DNA of 64,000 nucleotides, from the NCBI RefSeq assembly GCF_964355755.1, contig NC_092674.1, positions 2,795,001-2,859,000 on the forward strand, in the 5' to 3' direction. Numbering within the stretch: position 1 is the first letter of the stretch; each line of letters opens with the position of its first letter. This document shows positions 13,801-25,100 of this stretch, piece after piece. The translations under genes were made by a program, and so were the position numbers. The notes under the pieces are model-generated. The model had not been told where the DNA came from. It made no database searches and was given only the letters and a program-made list of their open reading frames with translations. Origin of the DNA: Antedon mediterranea. Lineage: Eukaryota > Echinodermata > Crinoidea > Comatulida > Antedonidae.

Positions 13801-13979
13801 ATTATTGGTTGAGTTCCCTTTTACCATAACTTTTTTTATGACATATTTGTACATATCCTTAGTTCTATGGAATAAATTGATTTTGATTGATTGATTTGAA
13901 TTTCGATAATAGACATGTTCACCTTGCCAGGTTTGCCAGGTGACGCTTTGGCAACCTCCTCTTCTCCTTTGCCTTCCAT
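1838..13979 (-). CDS. GCC2: GCC2 golgin (GRIP and coiled-coil protein 2), C-terminus off window
   Basis: Trans-Golgi tethering golgin; in vertebrates GCC2/GCC185 captures endosome-derived vesicles and binds Arl1 and Rab6/Rab9. Coding exons (minus): 13979-13923, 13693-13609, 13357-13182, 12683-12579, 12155-12051, 11720-8943, 8251-8173, 8089-7989, 7606-7466, 7051-6947, 6670-6479, 6329-6237, 5784-5622, 5208-5108, 4968-4843, 4471-4340, 4195-4062, 3843-3721, 3394-3292, 2724-2521, 2035-1838. All junctions are GT-AG, phases agree throughout, and the sum is 5,301 nt (1,767 codons; human GCC2 is about 1,684 aa in total). Diagnostic segments are the N-terminal LETLSKEDLIKFAKKQ, then LEIADYER, LVKTKKDLAEAKK and LQEEHDRLLQRH, in the order found in vertebrate GCC2. 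Nearly all of it is heptad coiled coil. The GRIP domain is not in the window, so its exon(s) must lie left of position 1. The start ATG is the first in frame and precedes the family-conserved block. Confidence 0.93.
2165..2385 (-). mobile_element. tRNA-derived SINE (family S1), minus orientation
   Basis: Degenerate copy, in GCC2 intron 20, of the SINE whose better copies lie at 21247 and 26087. The shared body includes TACACCGGGGTAACCCC, TTCTTTAAAGTGCACA and GTCCTTATCC. The head, reversed, reads as a mutated leucine-tRNA-like A box (TTAACCACTCGTCCA). Confidence 0.75.
3500..3640 (-). mobile_element. Second tRNA-like SINE remnant
   Basis: In a GCC2 intron. AGTGTCTTGCCTAAGGATAC followed by GGATTTGAACCACA is the reversed B-box region and body typical of another tRNA-derived SINE type in invertebrates. 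The A-box side (around 3600-3640) is degraded and there is no clear target duplication. Confidence 0.45.
4508..4744. mobile_element. MITE family M1 copy with internal tandem repeats
   Basis: Short inverted-repeat element with M1 ends (CTACACTATCAAAC ... GTTTGAAATGTAGAC). Its centre is amplified into at least five tandem copies of about 20 bp, CATATCACTACCATATTTGG. It lies in the GCC2 intron between the exons at 4971 and 4340. The frames over it (4468-4775 on both strands) merely translate the repeat. Confidence 0.8.
5251..5390. mobile_element. MITE family M1 copy
   Basis: A 140-bp element with near-complementary ends: GTCTACACTATCAAACTAG at the left and CTAGTTCGATAGTGTAGAC at the right. The inner motif GTGATGTGCCCAAATATGG is present in both orientations in diverged form. 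It lies in a GCC2 intron and has no coding capacity. Confidence 0.85.
5885..6010. mobile_element. MITE family M1 copy, right end decayed
   Basis: The left end, AGCTCTGTCTACACTATC, is intact. The right terminal repeat is lost after TATATAAGCATATCAGACC. It is intronic to GCC2. Confidence 0.75.
7253..7414. mobile_element. MITE family M3 copy
   Basis: Inverted-repeat element starting AAGGCCAATTTACACA and ending near TGTGTAAATTTACGG, with a GGTCATAAGGAATAACATAG core. A second copy lies at 56966-57132 inside receptor 2. It lies in a GCC2 intron. Confidence 0.7.
8943..11720 (-). other. GCC2: 2,778-bp central exon of GCC2
   Basis: A single phase 0-0 exon encodes 926 consecutive residues of Glu/Lys/Gln-rich heptad coiled coil, more than half of the visible protein. 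It starts after a TTTTAG acceptor with DLEEQVKVL and ends at a GAG|GTAGG donor. All other exons of the gene are 57-204 bp. Open frames on the plus strand over this exon (for example 9324-9602, 10615-11322) are antisense shadows of its low-complexity codons. Confidence 0.9.
12453..12570. mobile_element. MITE family M1 copy with full terminal repeats
   Basis: Ends AAAGCTCTGTTTACACT and AGTGTAAACAGAGCTTT are exact inverted repeats 118 bp apart. This is the clearest definition of the M1 termini. It sits 9 bp from the GCC2 exon ending at 12579, so it forms the start of that intron. Confidence 0.85.
13070..13145 (-). mobile_element. tRNA-like SINE head
   Basis: Read on the minus strand, this GCC2-intron segment has an A-box-like TAGCTTGGTGGTTAGCG, the phrase TACTTGCCTTCCAATGCC and a B-box-like GGTTCAATC, the layout of a tRNA-derived SINE head. 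It lacks an acceptor stem, so it is not a working tRNA gene. Confidence 0.5.
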
Positions 13980-13985
13980 ATTGAT

Positions 13986-15020
13986 ACTCTACAGTAGAAG
14001 AAGCAATGAAAAATAATTTACAAAATAATTTACAAAATAATAGTGGACATATTAGGTATATTCGACTGGTCTTTATTGAGATATATATACTCCTTGCTAG
14101 TTTCTGTACTATATTCTCTTTTGCGATCAGTTTGAGGAGCTCTACGCCTATTAAACAATACTCTCTTGTAAAGAAATTTTAAAAAGTTAAAATATTATCT
14201 TAAACATTCAATAATATATTATCAGCAATGTTAATTTTAAAAACTGCTAGAATTATGAACGGAAACCAAGTATACTATTGAGAAGATCATGAATATTCAC
14301 CACAATAAATTTGACATTAATGATTTTTGACAATCTACTTTTTTTAATGCACTGGATATTAGTTAATAGTACCACAACATGTAAATGATAAGCTGCAGTA
14401 ATGATGATTAATGATTGTTCTATTTATCATAATTAAATTGTATATTCTATGCCTAGTGGTGGGGAACACAACTCACAGCCATTCCAAATAAATTTAAAAA
14501 GAACCAATTATTGTTAAAATTAAAAATGTACAATTTATTGTAAATAAAAGAAAGTTTTAGTAGCCCCAGGCCAGCATGGTCTTATAGCTGGTAGCCTTCA
14601 TATTACGGTTGTTACGCCATTGCCAAAACAGAGATAGAGCAGAGTAAAAGACCCTAGGCATTCATAGTGGTCCAATTGACAATTCGTAAAGACTTGAATT
14701 GAGTATCTGTGTTGATCGGCGAATCTTACTAGGCTAGGTAGGGCCTATACTTTACGGGCTAACTAAACTAAGGCCTAGCTTGCTAGGCGGATTACTGTCG
14801 AATTATTACAACTTTCTATGGGCCAAAATAGCATTATACAAATATTCAACCATTTAAATTATTCACTATTTGCTAAATATGTATTTACCAGATGTCAATC
14901 CATATAAAAACAAACGTTATAAATAACGCAAATCAAAGCACAAGCACCGATTATGTGGCAATTTCAAGCTGCAAAAATCGGGGAAAGAAAAATAATAATA
15001 AAGGGGGCGCTATACATCTT
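13986..15020 (-). promoter_or_regulatory. GCC2: Probable GCC2 5' UTR exon, first intron and promoter region
   Basis: On the minus strand a splice donor CTG|GTAAATAC ends at 14889, and acceptor-like AG dinucleotides lie at 13987-13990, just above the GCC2 start codon. This suggests a non-coding first exon around 14889-15020 and a 0.9-kb first intron. The sequence above about 15,000 includes a short GC-richer stretch but no clear TATA box. Only the splice signals are visible; the transcription start is inferred. Confidence 0.35.
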
Positions 15021-16137
15021 AAATATTCAGAGAGTCAATTGTCGTATTCGAGTTCTGTATGCCTGAGTAGTTTTTCCGTTGAGTAGTTTTTCCGTTGAGC
15101 AGATACTTCTTTAACCAGGGAAGAGTTAAACTCTTCCCTGCTTTAACGGAGAATTTTGAGCGTTGAGATTGTTCTTAACGAAAAAGCTTTCGTTGTCAAC
15201 ATTTTTTATTCGAATGACTTTCTGTTGAGCACAAATTTACAATTCGAATACAAAAAGTACTCAAAACGAATCTTTACAACGAAAGTTCTCAATCGAATTC
15301 GACAATTGATTGACGTGATTAAATTGAAAAATACAATCAATTTCAAAACAATACAGACAGACTTTTCGGAAAGTTAAAAAAATTAATATAGTATATTATA
15401 GCAACATTGAATATAGAAAAAAAAACATCATTGTATAATATGCCTGAAGGTGTAGGCTATATATAGATACTCCCATTCACAACATGTCAGAAATATATAG
15501 GCCTATAATCCGTACGAGGGAACACAAATTAGCGCGTGTTCCTCTTTCACGCATTGTTTTATACCGGACTTTTATCAGCAAAAGGGAGATTCCCTTCAAT
15601 ACGGCGTATTATAGTGCTGGTGGCCTTTTGAATCTTAATTAAACAGTAGGGTTTTGTAATAACAGTAATATGTGAAAGAGAATAGGCCTAGAAAAGAAAA
15701 TTCTACCCACGCATTTTGACAAAGCTGCTAATTGATTTACCACCAGTTTTTCAGCTAGAGCTACTACTAGAATAACTGTTATTAAGCCTACTGCAGATTC
15801 TGAATTAATTAAGCATGATAATGAAATTATTTTTATACTCATAACTTTCGAATTGATTGAACAGAGTTTAGACAGCCCCCGCAATTTTTGTATGATCATG
15901 AAAATGTTCTAGACCGTTATGAAACTTAATCATGTATTCCCGTCTTTTGTCACCAGCAACACGAATGTTTGTGGAGAGCAAATTCTTTCACTATAAAGGG
16001 GGAAGTCCCCTTAAAGTTTGGACGTGAGGAAATATTGAAGTTGTGCAATGTATTGATCCATCCATGAAGAAATGCTTCTTCTGCAACATTAAACGATCAG
16101 TATATAGATCTGTATGGTGTTTACTCATTTTGATGAA
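14160..16137. other. Stretch with no recognisable gene upstream of GCC2
   Basis: AT-rich sequence with the probable GCC2 first exon (about 14889-15020). It also has a 25-bp hairpin at 15116-15140 (CAGGGAAGAGTT, one-base loop, exact complement). Short frames at 14892-15086, 15156-15377, 15639-15899 and 15991-16224 have no domain character. I see nothing else in it. Confidence 0.6.
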
Positions 16138-16619
16138 GTTAAGCCTGGTTCTCAGAGGACGCAAAGCAAGGGGCTTAAACGCAACGCCAGAAACGAGTTG
16201 ACCAATGACAAGCGAATAATCCATCGCAAAGCTTGGTTCCCACTAGAACGTAACGCAAGGACGTAAACGCAACGCAAGCGTTTTAACCAATCACAAGCGA
16301 AGTTATAGACAGTTAGCAATCACAAGCGAATAGCCATCGCTTGTGATTTGTCAATTCACTTGCGTTGCGTTACGTCCTTGTGTTGCGTCGAGTGGGAAAC
16401 CAAGCTTTAAGAGCGTGGTTCCCACTAGAACGCAACGTATAACGACGTATTGACGCAAAGTAATTGCGTAATCACAAGTGGGAACCGACGACGCAACAAT
16501 GCTGCAAAAATCACAGGTTTGATTTCACGCAGGCGGGGGAAAACACAATTATTGGAAGGGCATTTGCTAACGTTGCGTAGATTGTGTTATTGCGTTGCTA
16601 GAGTGGGAACCACGCTTTT
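16138..16619. mobile_element. Three adjacent copies of MITE family M2
   Basis: M2 ends read GGTTCCCACTAGAACGCAAC and inverted GCGTCTAGTGGGAACC, with inner ACCAATCACAAGCGA arms. Copies lie at about 16138-16222 (partial), 16229-16409 and 16413-16619. Other copies are at 20887, 56342, 58915 and 59820. The outermost words are near-palindromic, so each copy folds back on itself. No coding capacity. Confidence 0.8.
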
Positions 16620-16620
16620 A

Positions 16621-17967
16621 GACTAGTCCAGATAGTCATATTTCCACTCTAATAAGATGCTGTAGGCATTTCGTGTTAAAAGCGAATAAACATGTGTTTT
16701 AGGGTAATTTTGGGGTGCTGAATTCAAATTTGCTGTTTACCCAGCTCAATTTTTAGATCTTCACCTTTAAAATGTGAAAAACAAAATGGCCGCCATTTCA
16801 GACTTATTTTGGCTTATAACTTGACTTTTAAGTGACGTAGCAAGTTAAAAGAAGATTCCAACTATATTGTTATTAAAGTTGCAAATATTCTATTTCAGCC
16901 GTACTTGCAAAGAAACAAGGATATGAATTATGAATGAATTCGAAACATCCATCTTTTGTTCAGTCCAAAATTAACAAGACATCTGATTAATAATAATTAA
17001 TAGTAATTCACTTACAGTAGGTGGTCTATAAGTAAAACCAACCGTTAAGGAGATAATATACAGGGCTTCAAAATGGTAAATGGTGGCCATTTTTAATTTA
17101 TGCTAATGAACCCACTTCACGATGTCCGATTTTGGTAAACTTTGGATATGATGTTAATTTGGACCATATCAACCAGACAAAACAAAAACAAATTATGTTG
17201 CAATTTGTTCTAGGTTCAACCATACTTTTACTGGACTATAGGTAGAAACCATTTTTAACTTGCTATGTTAATTAAAAGTCAAGTTATAAGCCAAAATACG
17301 TTTAAAATGATGGCGGCCATCTTGGATTTCAACATGGCGGCTGAAATAGAATATTTACAACTTTAATAACAATATATTTGGAATCCTCAGTATCACAAAC
17401 ATAGGTACTGTATAGACATCATTTCTAACCTACTATGTTACTTATTATGTTAAGTTATAAGCCAAAATACGTTTTAAATGGCGACCATCTTGACTTCCAA
17501 TATGGAGGCTGAAATAGAATATTTACAACTTTAATAACAATATATTTGGAATCCTCAGTATCACAAACATAGGTATAGAAACTATTTTTAACTTGCTATG
17601 TTAATTAAAAGTCAAGTTATAAGCCAAAATACGTTTAAAATGGCGGCCATCTTGGATTTCAACATGGCGGCTGAAATAGAATATTTTCAACTTTAATAAC
17701 AATATAGTTGGAATCTTCACTATCACAAACATAGGTATAGACACCATTTTTAACTTGCTACGTCACTTAAAAGTCAAGTTATAAGCCAAAATAAGTCTGA
17801 AATGGCGGCCATTTTGTTTTTCACATTTTAAGGGTGAAGATCTAAAAATTGAGCCGGGTAAACAGCAAATTTGAATTCAGCACCCCAAAATTACCCTAAA
17901 ACACATGCTTATTCCCTTTTAACACGAAATGCCTACAGCATTTCATTTTTGTCAAATCTGGACTAGT
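16621..17967. mobile_element. 1.35-kb foldback element with internal 162-bp tandem repeats
   Basis: The arms 16621-16851 and 17747-17967 are long inverted repeats, both outermost GACTAGTCCAGAT and both containing GCTGTAGGCATTTCGTG and TAGGGTAATTTTGGGGTGC. Between them a unit of about 162-171 bp (AAGTTATAAGCCAAAATACG ... CATGGCGGCTGAAATAGAAT) starts at about 17281, 17452, 17614 and 17776. No ORF of note. This is a non-autonomous foldback-type DNA element. Confidence 0.85.
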
Positions 17968-18159
17968 AGTCTATTTACTCTTAACTCATTCGCTCCAAAA
18001 GGTGCCCCTAAATAGGAGTTAACTTTAGATACTAAAGTTCCTATTACATTATATTTAGCAGACAGCACCAATTATACTAGATTGTAGGCCTACTACAGAA
18101 AAAAACAACATAAGCGGAAACAAATGGTGAAAATCAATGGTTCTGTTAAAAGGTGCTAA

Positions 18160-19570
18160 GTAGGCCTAGCTTTTTTATATGACACTGTTCTCTACATTTT
18201 GTATGATATTTTTTACTATTGCCATGTTTTAACCTTATGTAATTTTGTATTTGTTGCTTTTCTATTTTTACCCCTTGGTGTCGTGCTGTTATAACGGTAT
18301 TTTACCCATTTTATCAAATTGTTTAAATGTTTTTATATACGTGACAAGCAAGATAATTTTCGAGCCAGAGTGCTTGACGAATAAAATAATTGAATTGAAT
18401 ATTTTTATGGTGGAAGTTTATCTGTTGACGTACAGTATACCTTCGGACGTTGTCTTTTCAAGGATAGGAAGGGCAACAGGTAATATCTGCGTCATACGAA
18501 ACAGTAAAGTTGATAGCATTCGGAAGCTAATGGATTTCCTTTTTATGTCAACAAACTCTATCTCTAAAACACGTTTTCAAAATATTACAGGCATATAATA
18601 TACACAAACATTTAAGCCTTGTTTACACTATCAAATTGTTTGCGACAACAATTGTGATATGCACTTATGGACATGATGATGTCATACCACTACCATATTT
18701 AAACATATCACTACCATATTTAAACATATCACTACCATTTAAACATATCACTACCATATTTGGGCACAACACACGAGTATCAGTTTCGTGCTAGCTTCTC
18801 ATTGTTTCAGTAATTCCAAGTAATTTATTTAATTTGTAAATTTTAATAACACGTTCTAATAATATGTAAATGTGAAACCTTAATATCTACAGCAGTGCAT
18901 TGACCCGCCGCCAAGTACATTAATTATGTTATTTATCACATTATTAATGGCATATTGATAAGTTATATGTTTATTCATTAATTTTGTTTTCCAGGAAAAC
19001 TGTTATTGTATATGATATAATGACCATAATAATTATACTCGGGTGTAAAATTCCGATCGTCAATTGGGATTTTAAAAATAAGAGCACCAGGAAGAGGGGC
19101 ACATCTCCCCGGCTACCAGTCAGAGGCGGTTCCGGGAGAGCTAGGGCGTGACCCTTCCCCATCCACACTCTTAACAGCTAAAATGAAATTATAAACTAAT
19201 TTTTAAAGCCTATTGTATTAATCCTCATATTGCTCATTTTGTTTAATTCTGTATATTTTGTATAATGTATTTAACTACTCAGTTTGCAATTCAGTTTATA
19301 CTGCTATGAATTGTTTTATGTATATACTTTTTGATGAATAAAAGATGAGTATGAGTTTTTCCCAATCAATTGTGTATTTTTTCATATAGGAATCATACCG
19401 CATATGGTAGGTTAAGTTTCATCAATGTTGATAGAAACACTGGCCCAATATTTGTACATAACATTGTTTTAAATTTGTATTTTGTATGTAGACGACCCAA
19501 GGGAGGGAAGAACAACTATGTGTGGATCTGGGTCCTCGTGTTTAAATAAAACCTTGAATTGGGGTAACCC
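18160..19570 (+). repeat. LINE-like 3' tails
   Basis: Three candidate retroposon 3' ends: 18160-18400 (ending GACGAATAAAATAATTGAATTG), 19030-19360 (a GC-richer block followed by an AT-rich trailer ending GAATAAAAGATGAGTATGAG) and 19480-19565 (ending TTTAAATAAAACCTTGAATTG). They look like truncated non-LTR elements, but no reverse-transcriptase frame is visible, so the assignment rests on tail style alone. The 117-codon frame at 18245-18598 spans one tail and is not believed. Confidence 0.35.
18614..18780. mobile_element. MITE family M1 copy, right end lost
   Basis: Begins AAGCCTTGTTTACACTATC. The inner CATATCACTACCATATTT unit is repeated three to four times, as in the copy at 4508. The right terminal repeat is absent. 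Confidence 0.7.
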
Positions 19571-19819
19571 GACGTACATAAGCATTAAGCACACGTGTAA
19601 TAAACAACTCAATCTTCGGTACTGTATCTGTAGCATATAGAACCGTGGCGTATCTATTAGCTATATGAAGTAGTGGACGAGGAGATGAACACATTAAAAC
19701 AATCATGAATCATTGTTAATTATGTGCTGTCTTCATAATGTATTCTCCTGGCTTGCTGAATACCTCAACTTAAAAGCACTCGGTCTTAATATTCTGTTAC
19801 TTGTTTATAAAATTAATCA

Positions 19820-20425
19820 AAAAATCAACCCACAAACCAGCCGATCAATCAATTAACCAATCAATCAATATATTAACCAATCAATCAATTAACCAATATA
19901 TTGCTCAATACATTAACCAATCTATCAATTACTAAATCAATCAATTAAACAATTGATCGAATATATTGTCCTGAATAAAAATAGGTTTCCCCAAAATTAA
20001 TTTAAATATGAGATAGCATCACCACGAACAAATTAAGAACCATTCAACTGCTAACAAAAATAATAACTTTATTTTCAATAGTACCATTGAAGTATATTGA
20101 TCAAAACATCTACATGTTGTACCGCAAATTTTATATCAACATAAAAAAAATTCATTTATAAAAACTATACTGAGACATTCATTCATTACAATTCTGTGGC
20201 TGCAGCTACAGTTATACTGCAGCTATACAGTTATACAGTTATACTGCAGCTATACATTTATACTACAGTTATACTGCAGCTATATAGTTATACTGCAGCT
20301 ATACATTTATACTACAGTTATACTGCAGCTATATAGTTATACTACAGTTATACTGCAGCTATACATGCTACTTACAGATATATGTAGCTATACAGTCATA
20401 CTACAGTTATACTGTAATACAAGCA
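19820..20425. repeat. AATC-rich tract and ACTGCAGCTAT minisatellite
   Basis: 19820-19970 is a degenerate CAATCAATTAAC tract. 20195-20425 is a minisatellite built from AGTTATACTGCAGCTATACA-like units of about 20 bp, with about ten irregular copies. No gene is associated. The stretch to 20886 is plain AT-rich sequence in which I see nothing. Confidence 0.75.
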
Positions 20426-20886
20426 ACCTATTCAAATACTGTATAATTTATACATCTGCTATTAATTATATTTTTGTTCCTCTTTTCATTTCAGTACAAA
20501 TATTTGTTTAATTTATAACCATATTGCATTATTACCAACATGTAAAATATATTTATGTACGAATCAAAACAAAATATATACATATAAAACTTCTGAATAT
20601 GGCATTAAATCTGCATAAACAGTGAAGACTATTAATAGAAAATTAACAAAATATTGCAAAGGACTATGCATTCAAATGGCTCTAAAACTGAAACTGGAAT
20701 AATGTGTCATCATTGATACTACAGTACTACTTGGAAAAACGTTTAAAAAAAACCTTTAAAAAAAACCTTATTTACATTAAAATCTGTTTATAACCGTATA
20801 GGTACTTTATGGAAGTTTAGAACAATTGATCACAAATTGATAGATACTCTTTATACTTCTTTTTCTTTTGAAATGAAACAAAATGT

Positions 20887-21026
20887 TTGGTTTCAACTAG
20901 AGACGCAACACATTGATTTGACCAATCACAGGCGATAGATTATTCAAACTGTTGCTTGTGATTATTCGAATCACTTGAATTGCGTCTACTTGCTTCTGTT
21001 GCGTCTCTAACGAGAACCACGCGTAA
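20887..21026. mobile_element. MITE family M2 copy
   Basis: Inverted-repeat element: TTGGTTTCAACTAGAGACGC at the left, GCGTCTCTAACGAGAACCACG at the right, with the ACCAATCACAGGCGA / TTGCTTGTGATTATTCG arms typical of M2. Confidence 0.7.
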
Positions 21027-21246
21027 ACAAGAATTACAGTTTATCTACTTAAACTGTGTTACTACTTAGTCACTGTAAATAGTTTTGTTTGTATCGTAGG
21101 TGGATTTTTAATCCATTTCCTTTTCTATTTATTCTTCCTTCTTCCTATTAGTTTACTGCATTCAATATTGCAAATTATACAGTACTACAGAGATATGATT
21201 ATATGATATGACAGATACAACTACCACTAAAACCTCGTCTATAGCA

Positions 21247-21566
21247 AAGAGTGAGTGAGTGGCCGAGCGGTTAAGACAGTGGAACCGTAATCACGTAGCC
21301 ATAACATCGGCAGGGGTTTGAGGCTCACTCACTCCATGGTTCTGGTGGTAGAACGAGTCTTCTCGGATAAGGACTATAAACCGTAGGTCCAGTGTACACA
21401 ACTTGCTCGTGTGCACTTTAAAGAACCTAGTACATCTTTCGAGATGAGTAGGGGGTTACCCCGGTGTAGTAGTACATCACAGCCACTGATCACCAACTGG
21501 GCCCTCTGGGAGATCAGTCTTTGACTGAAGAGGTCACCCAGTATAAAGATAAAAAAAACAAACAAA
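21247..21566 (+). mobile_element. tRNA-Leu-derived SINE (family S1), nearly full length
   Basis: The head has an A box TGGCCGAGCGGTTAAGAC and a weak B box GGGTTTGAGGCTC, as in leucine tRNA. A body of about 230 bp follows (TCTTCTCGGATAAGGACTAT, ACTTTAAAGAACCTAGTAC, GGGGGTTACCCCGGTG), then a tail TATAAAGATAAAAAAAAC. Anticodon-stem and acceptor pairing are absent, so it is not a tRNA gene. It contains internal Pol III promoter elements. Confidence 0.85.
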
Positions 21567-21579
21567 GAGTGTTACAACT

Positions 21580-21713
21580 CCCTGTCTATACTATCAAACT
21601 TTATAATGACAAAAAAATGTGATGTGCCCATGTATGAGCATGATTGTGTTATATCACTACCATATTTGGGCATGTCACTACCAAATTAGGGCAAACTAGT
21701 TTGATAGTGTACA
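21580..21713. mobile_element. MITE family M1 copy
   Basis: CCTGTCTATACTATCAAAC at the left and GCAAACTAGTTTGATAGTGT at the right are inverted ends about 130 bp apart. The inner CATATTTGGGCATGTCACTA unit is present. It directly follows the SINE. Confidence 0.75.
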
Positions 21714-21999
21714 GATTATTACATGACCTATTGTTACTAATAAAGATGTCAAGAGAGTAATTGTTAAAAACAAACAACACTTAACGGCTAAAAGGTAATT
21801 AGTTTTAAACAATAAAGAATTATAATACAATAGGTAGGAGTTAATCATGTTTTCCTATGTCGAAATCCTACCTCAGTACAGGATTCTCTCATGGTATTTA
21901 ACTATGACACTACACAACTTTCATATGACAGAGCACGAGTTAAGTTCTAATAGTGTAGTCCGCTAATACCACTGTATGTTGTTATCATGGGAGGTTATA

Positions 22000-22142
22000 T
22001 CACCCCGATAAGGAATTATATCACCCCGATAGAGAATTATATCACCCTGATGGGGAGTTATCACCCCGATAGGTAATTATATAACCCCGATAGGGAATTA
22101 TATCACCCCAATAGGGAATTATATCACCCCAATAGGGAATTT
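22000..22142. repeat. 23-bp minisatellite covering the receptor 1 stop codon
   Basis: Tandem units TATCACCCCGATAGGGAATTA (about 21-23 bp, six to seven copies). The receptor 1 stop codon (22119-22121) and its last residues (FPIGVI) are encoded by the units nearest the gene. Confidence 0.85.
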
Positions 22143-25100
22143 CTGTTGGAATAACTCCTCACTTTGACAGGAATTTTCTTCCGAGAATGAGTAACTGCTT
22201 GCACTCTCCTTGGACACGGATCTCATAGGGCAGAGATATGTTTGAGAGTTGGTTGAAGTTGATCTATCAATGTATTTACTATTCTTATGATAGTCATGAG
22301 GACGAGCGTGTCGAGGAGTACGTCTGGTAGGCATTCTCACTTCTAGTTTCTTCCAGAAGGTTTTATTAGTGCCACTGGGTGACCACTTCAAGACCTCTCC
22401 AGCTTTCATAAGATGCTGGAGGGCTTCCTGTCTGTTCAGACTATCTGGTGAAATTGGTCTGAACATGACTGGGATGATGTTCTTCTTCAGCCTGTGTTTT
22501 TCTAAAGCTTTATTGAATTCTATTGAGCAATATTGCCGTTTAATGTAATCTGGAGACAGCACTAAAATACAACATCTGCTACAGTTCACTGCATTCACCG
22601 AAACTGTACAATGATCTGAAAATAAAGTTCATTCAAGTGCTATAATAATTGTATGTGGGAATCCATGGTACATATTACGTCAAAGGTCAAATGTTCCTGA
22701 GATCGTTACTTCCTGTATGATCTAAAACAATTAAGAAATACTTTACCTTCTCCAGGCAGAAAATTGATCTCATCAATACACACATTGTACGACAATTCTT
22801 CCACAAGAAACGGACGCAAGGTACAAATGACAAAATCCCGGTCTTCTTCGGAGTTACTATATGAAATAAACGCATCAAATTTGCTGCTTTCTACAAAATA
22901 TAAAAACGTTTAGCATAAATGTATTGGTCAGTCCAGCTTGATGATCCCAATAAGTTAGAATTTTAGATTATAAAACCTACGCATTAATAATATTAGCCTT
23001 GACGAATAAATAGTGTTTTCCGAAATCTTGGACATTTTCGGTTTGATTTTATAGCTTTTTTGATTTGTATCTCCATAGAATTGATACCAATATATCATGA
23101 TACCTCTGATACCAACAACATTGACATTTTCCATGAGTAATGTGCTTTTAGTTTTATTTTATAAAACAATATATATTTTAAACTACTCTAGACCTAGCCA
23201 AAATCCAATTCACCTAATAAGCTAGTTACAATTTATACCATACACTCACTCACCATCAGAAGAACATTTTTCTAATTTTCTCCTCTTAATGAACAGGTGT
23301 ATATCTGTTTTGAAAATCATGTAAATTAACGTGAACACAAACAAGATTACTAAGGTTGAACCCAAAGCAAGAGCAACCACTGTGCTCCCTTCATTTATAA
23401 CTTGTGGCAAAGGCTCCGTTTTATCTTCTGAAATAAAACAAGACGACTTATCAATAAATAAAAAGGTTTTGGCTGCTTCAGTTTAGTACAGTCCATCAAT
23501 TATTAGATTAGATAGCCTATTATCAATAATTTGTACAAAGGTCAAATTTCAAGAATTTCTTTGACAAGAAATTCAAAACACACTAAACCCTCCAATTTAT
23601 TAAAGATGTATTGTCCCCCAAAACATGAAAAATGAAGAATTATTAAATCAGGCTTTGAATAGGTTATTTAGTAGTTTTAATAGAGTAAATAGTCAAACAA
23701 ATCTTATATAATGACAAAATAAATGGTTAAATTCAACTTTAAATTACAGTTTCTTCAGATAAATTTTTTTTTCTCGATCCAATTTTAGGTCAAAGTGGAT
23801 TATGTGACATTAAAATGGCATATTCAACCAAAACAAAAATTGATTGAGACACTGACCAATGATCTTGGTTAAGTTGAGAACATGAACTAGACTTTCTTCT
23901 CTTATCAACTGTACATAGTACTGCCCAAATGCATCATTGGTTATGTTGTATATGTGGAGTGATGTTCTAATGTCGGTTTTATCTCTGAAAAAACACATTA
24001 TATAAATAATAGATAATAATCTGGTTTCAAAACAAATTCATCTACTGTAGATATATTTATTTTATTTTTACTTATTTATTCAACTTCTCACTGAGATGTA
24101 CAGTACATCCAAAGACACAGACATAACACACATCTAGTGAAGGATGGGACCAACAGGTGGTAAACACCTCTAAAACAGTCCAGCCCCAATTGCACAATGA
24201 GCCCAGTTATGATCAGTGGATGTGTGTGTGTGTATTAGTACACCGGGGTAACATCCTACTTGTTTCAAAAGATGTACCATGTTCTTTAAAGTGCACACGA
24301 GCTAGATGTGTACACTGCACCTTTATAGTCCTTATCCTAGAAGACTCGTTCTACCCCAGAACCATGGAGTGATTGAGCCTCAAACCCTTGCCAAAAAAAT
24401 GCACCCCTCTTTATACACAATGATGGATGCACCCCTGCTGCAACTAAAGTACTACAAAAAGTTTCAACTTAAAGTTTTAATACCATCAATCAAACTACAG
24501 TGCTAGTAATGTAATCAGTCTAAACATACCCTTCTGGGCACTCTTCTTTCTTTACAACAAAAGTGGTAAAATTGGTAAATGGAACAGTAATATCTTCATA
24601 ACCAAAAGTATAGTATTGTACCACTGGCGAGTCGAGACTATACCAAATGATGGTAGGGCAAAGTTCACTACGGCCAATGTAAAAGTGACATTCAAATGTG
24701 ACGTTGTCCCCAATTCTTGCAGATTTGTCAAGGCAGTCTTTTTCTTGCAACAATTCGATAGTTCTTGTTTGTTTTGCTGTTAATAAAGTTTAAATAAAAA
24801 TAATATAAAATCATTTTTAGTGAAATGTTTTCATAATCTGAAGAGTACTTGCCACAAGTTAATCAGCGTGGTGCAAATTAGTATTTTATTAAGGTTTCTG
24901 GATCATTTTCTTGTTGTGATTGGGATAGATGGTTGGTAAAATTAAATTGTAACAAGCACTTTTGAAATTTGTGAAACAGAATAATAGTGAATCGATTATA
25001 AATCCCTTTTACTCTTACACTGCCAAGCTAAAAAACACATTTCATATCATAAACTTTTACGCTGTTACGGCCACTAAATACGCATTTTAGCGCCCCCGGT

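Noticed and set aside
18245-18598. 117-codon plus-strand frame
   Set aside because: Crosses a LINE-like 3' tail, has no family features, and its composition matches AT-rich non-coding DNA.
18971-19168. 65-codon minus-strand frame in a GC-richer block
   Set aside because: No recognisable domain. The block is followed by a retroposon-like tail and is better explained as a repeat.
22119-22747. Reading the TIR domains as NADase enzymes of SARM1 type
   Set aside because: A glutamate sits at the equivalent YCSIE position, but this residue is widespread in TIR domains. The Ig-TM-TIR layout fits signalling receptors, and nothing else supports catalysis.
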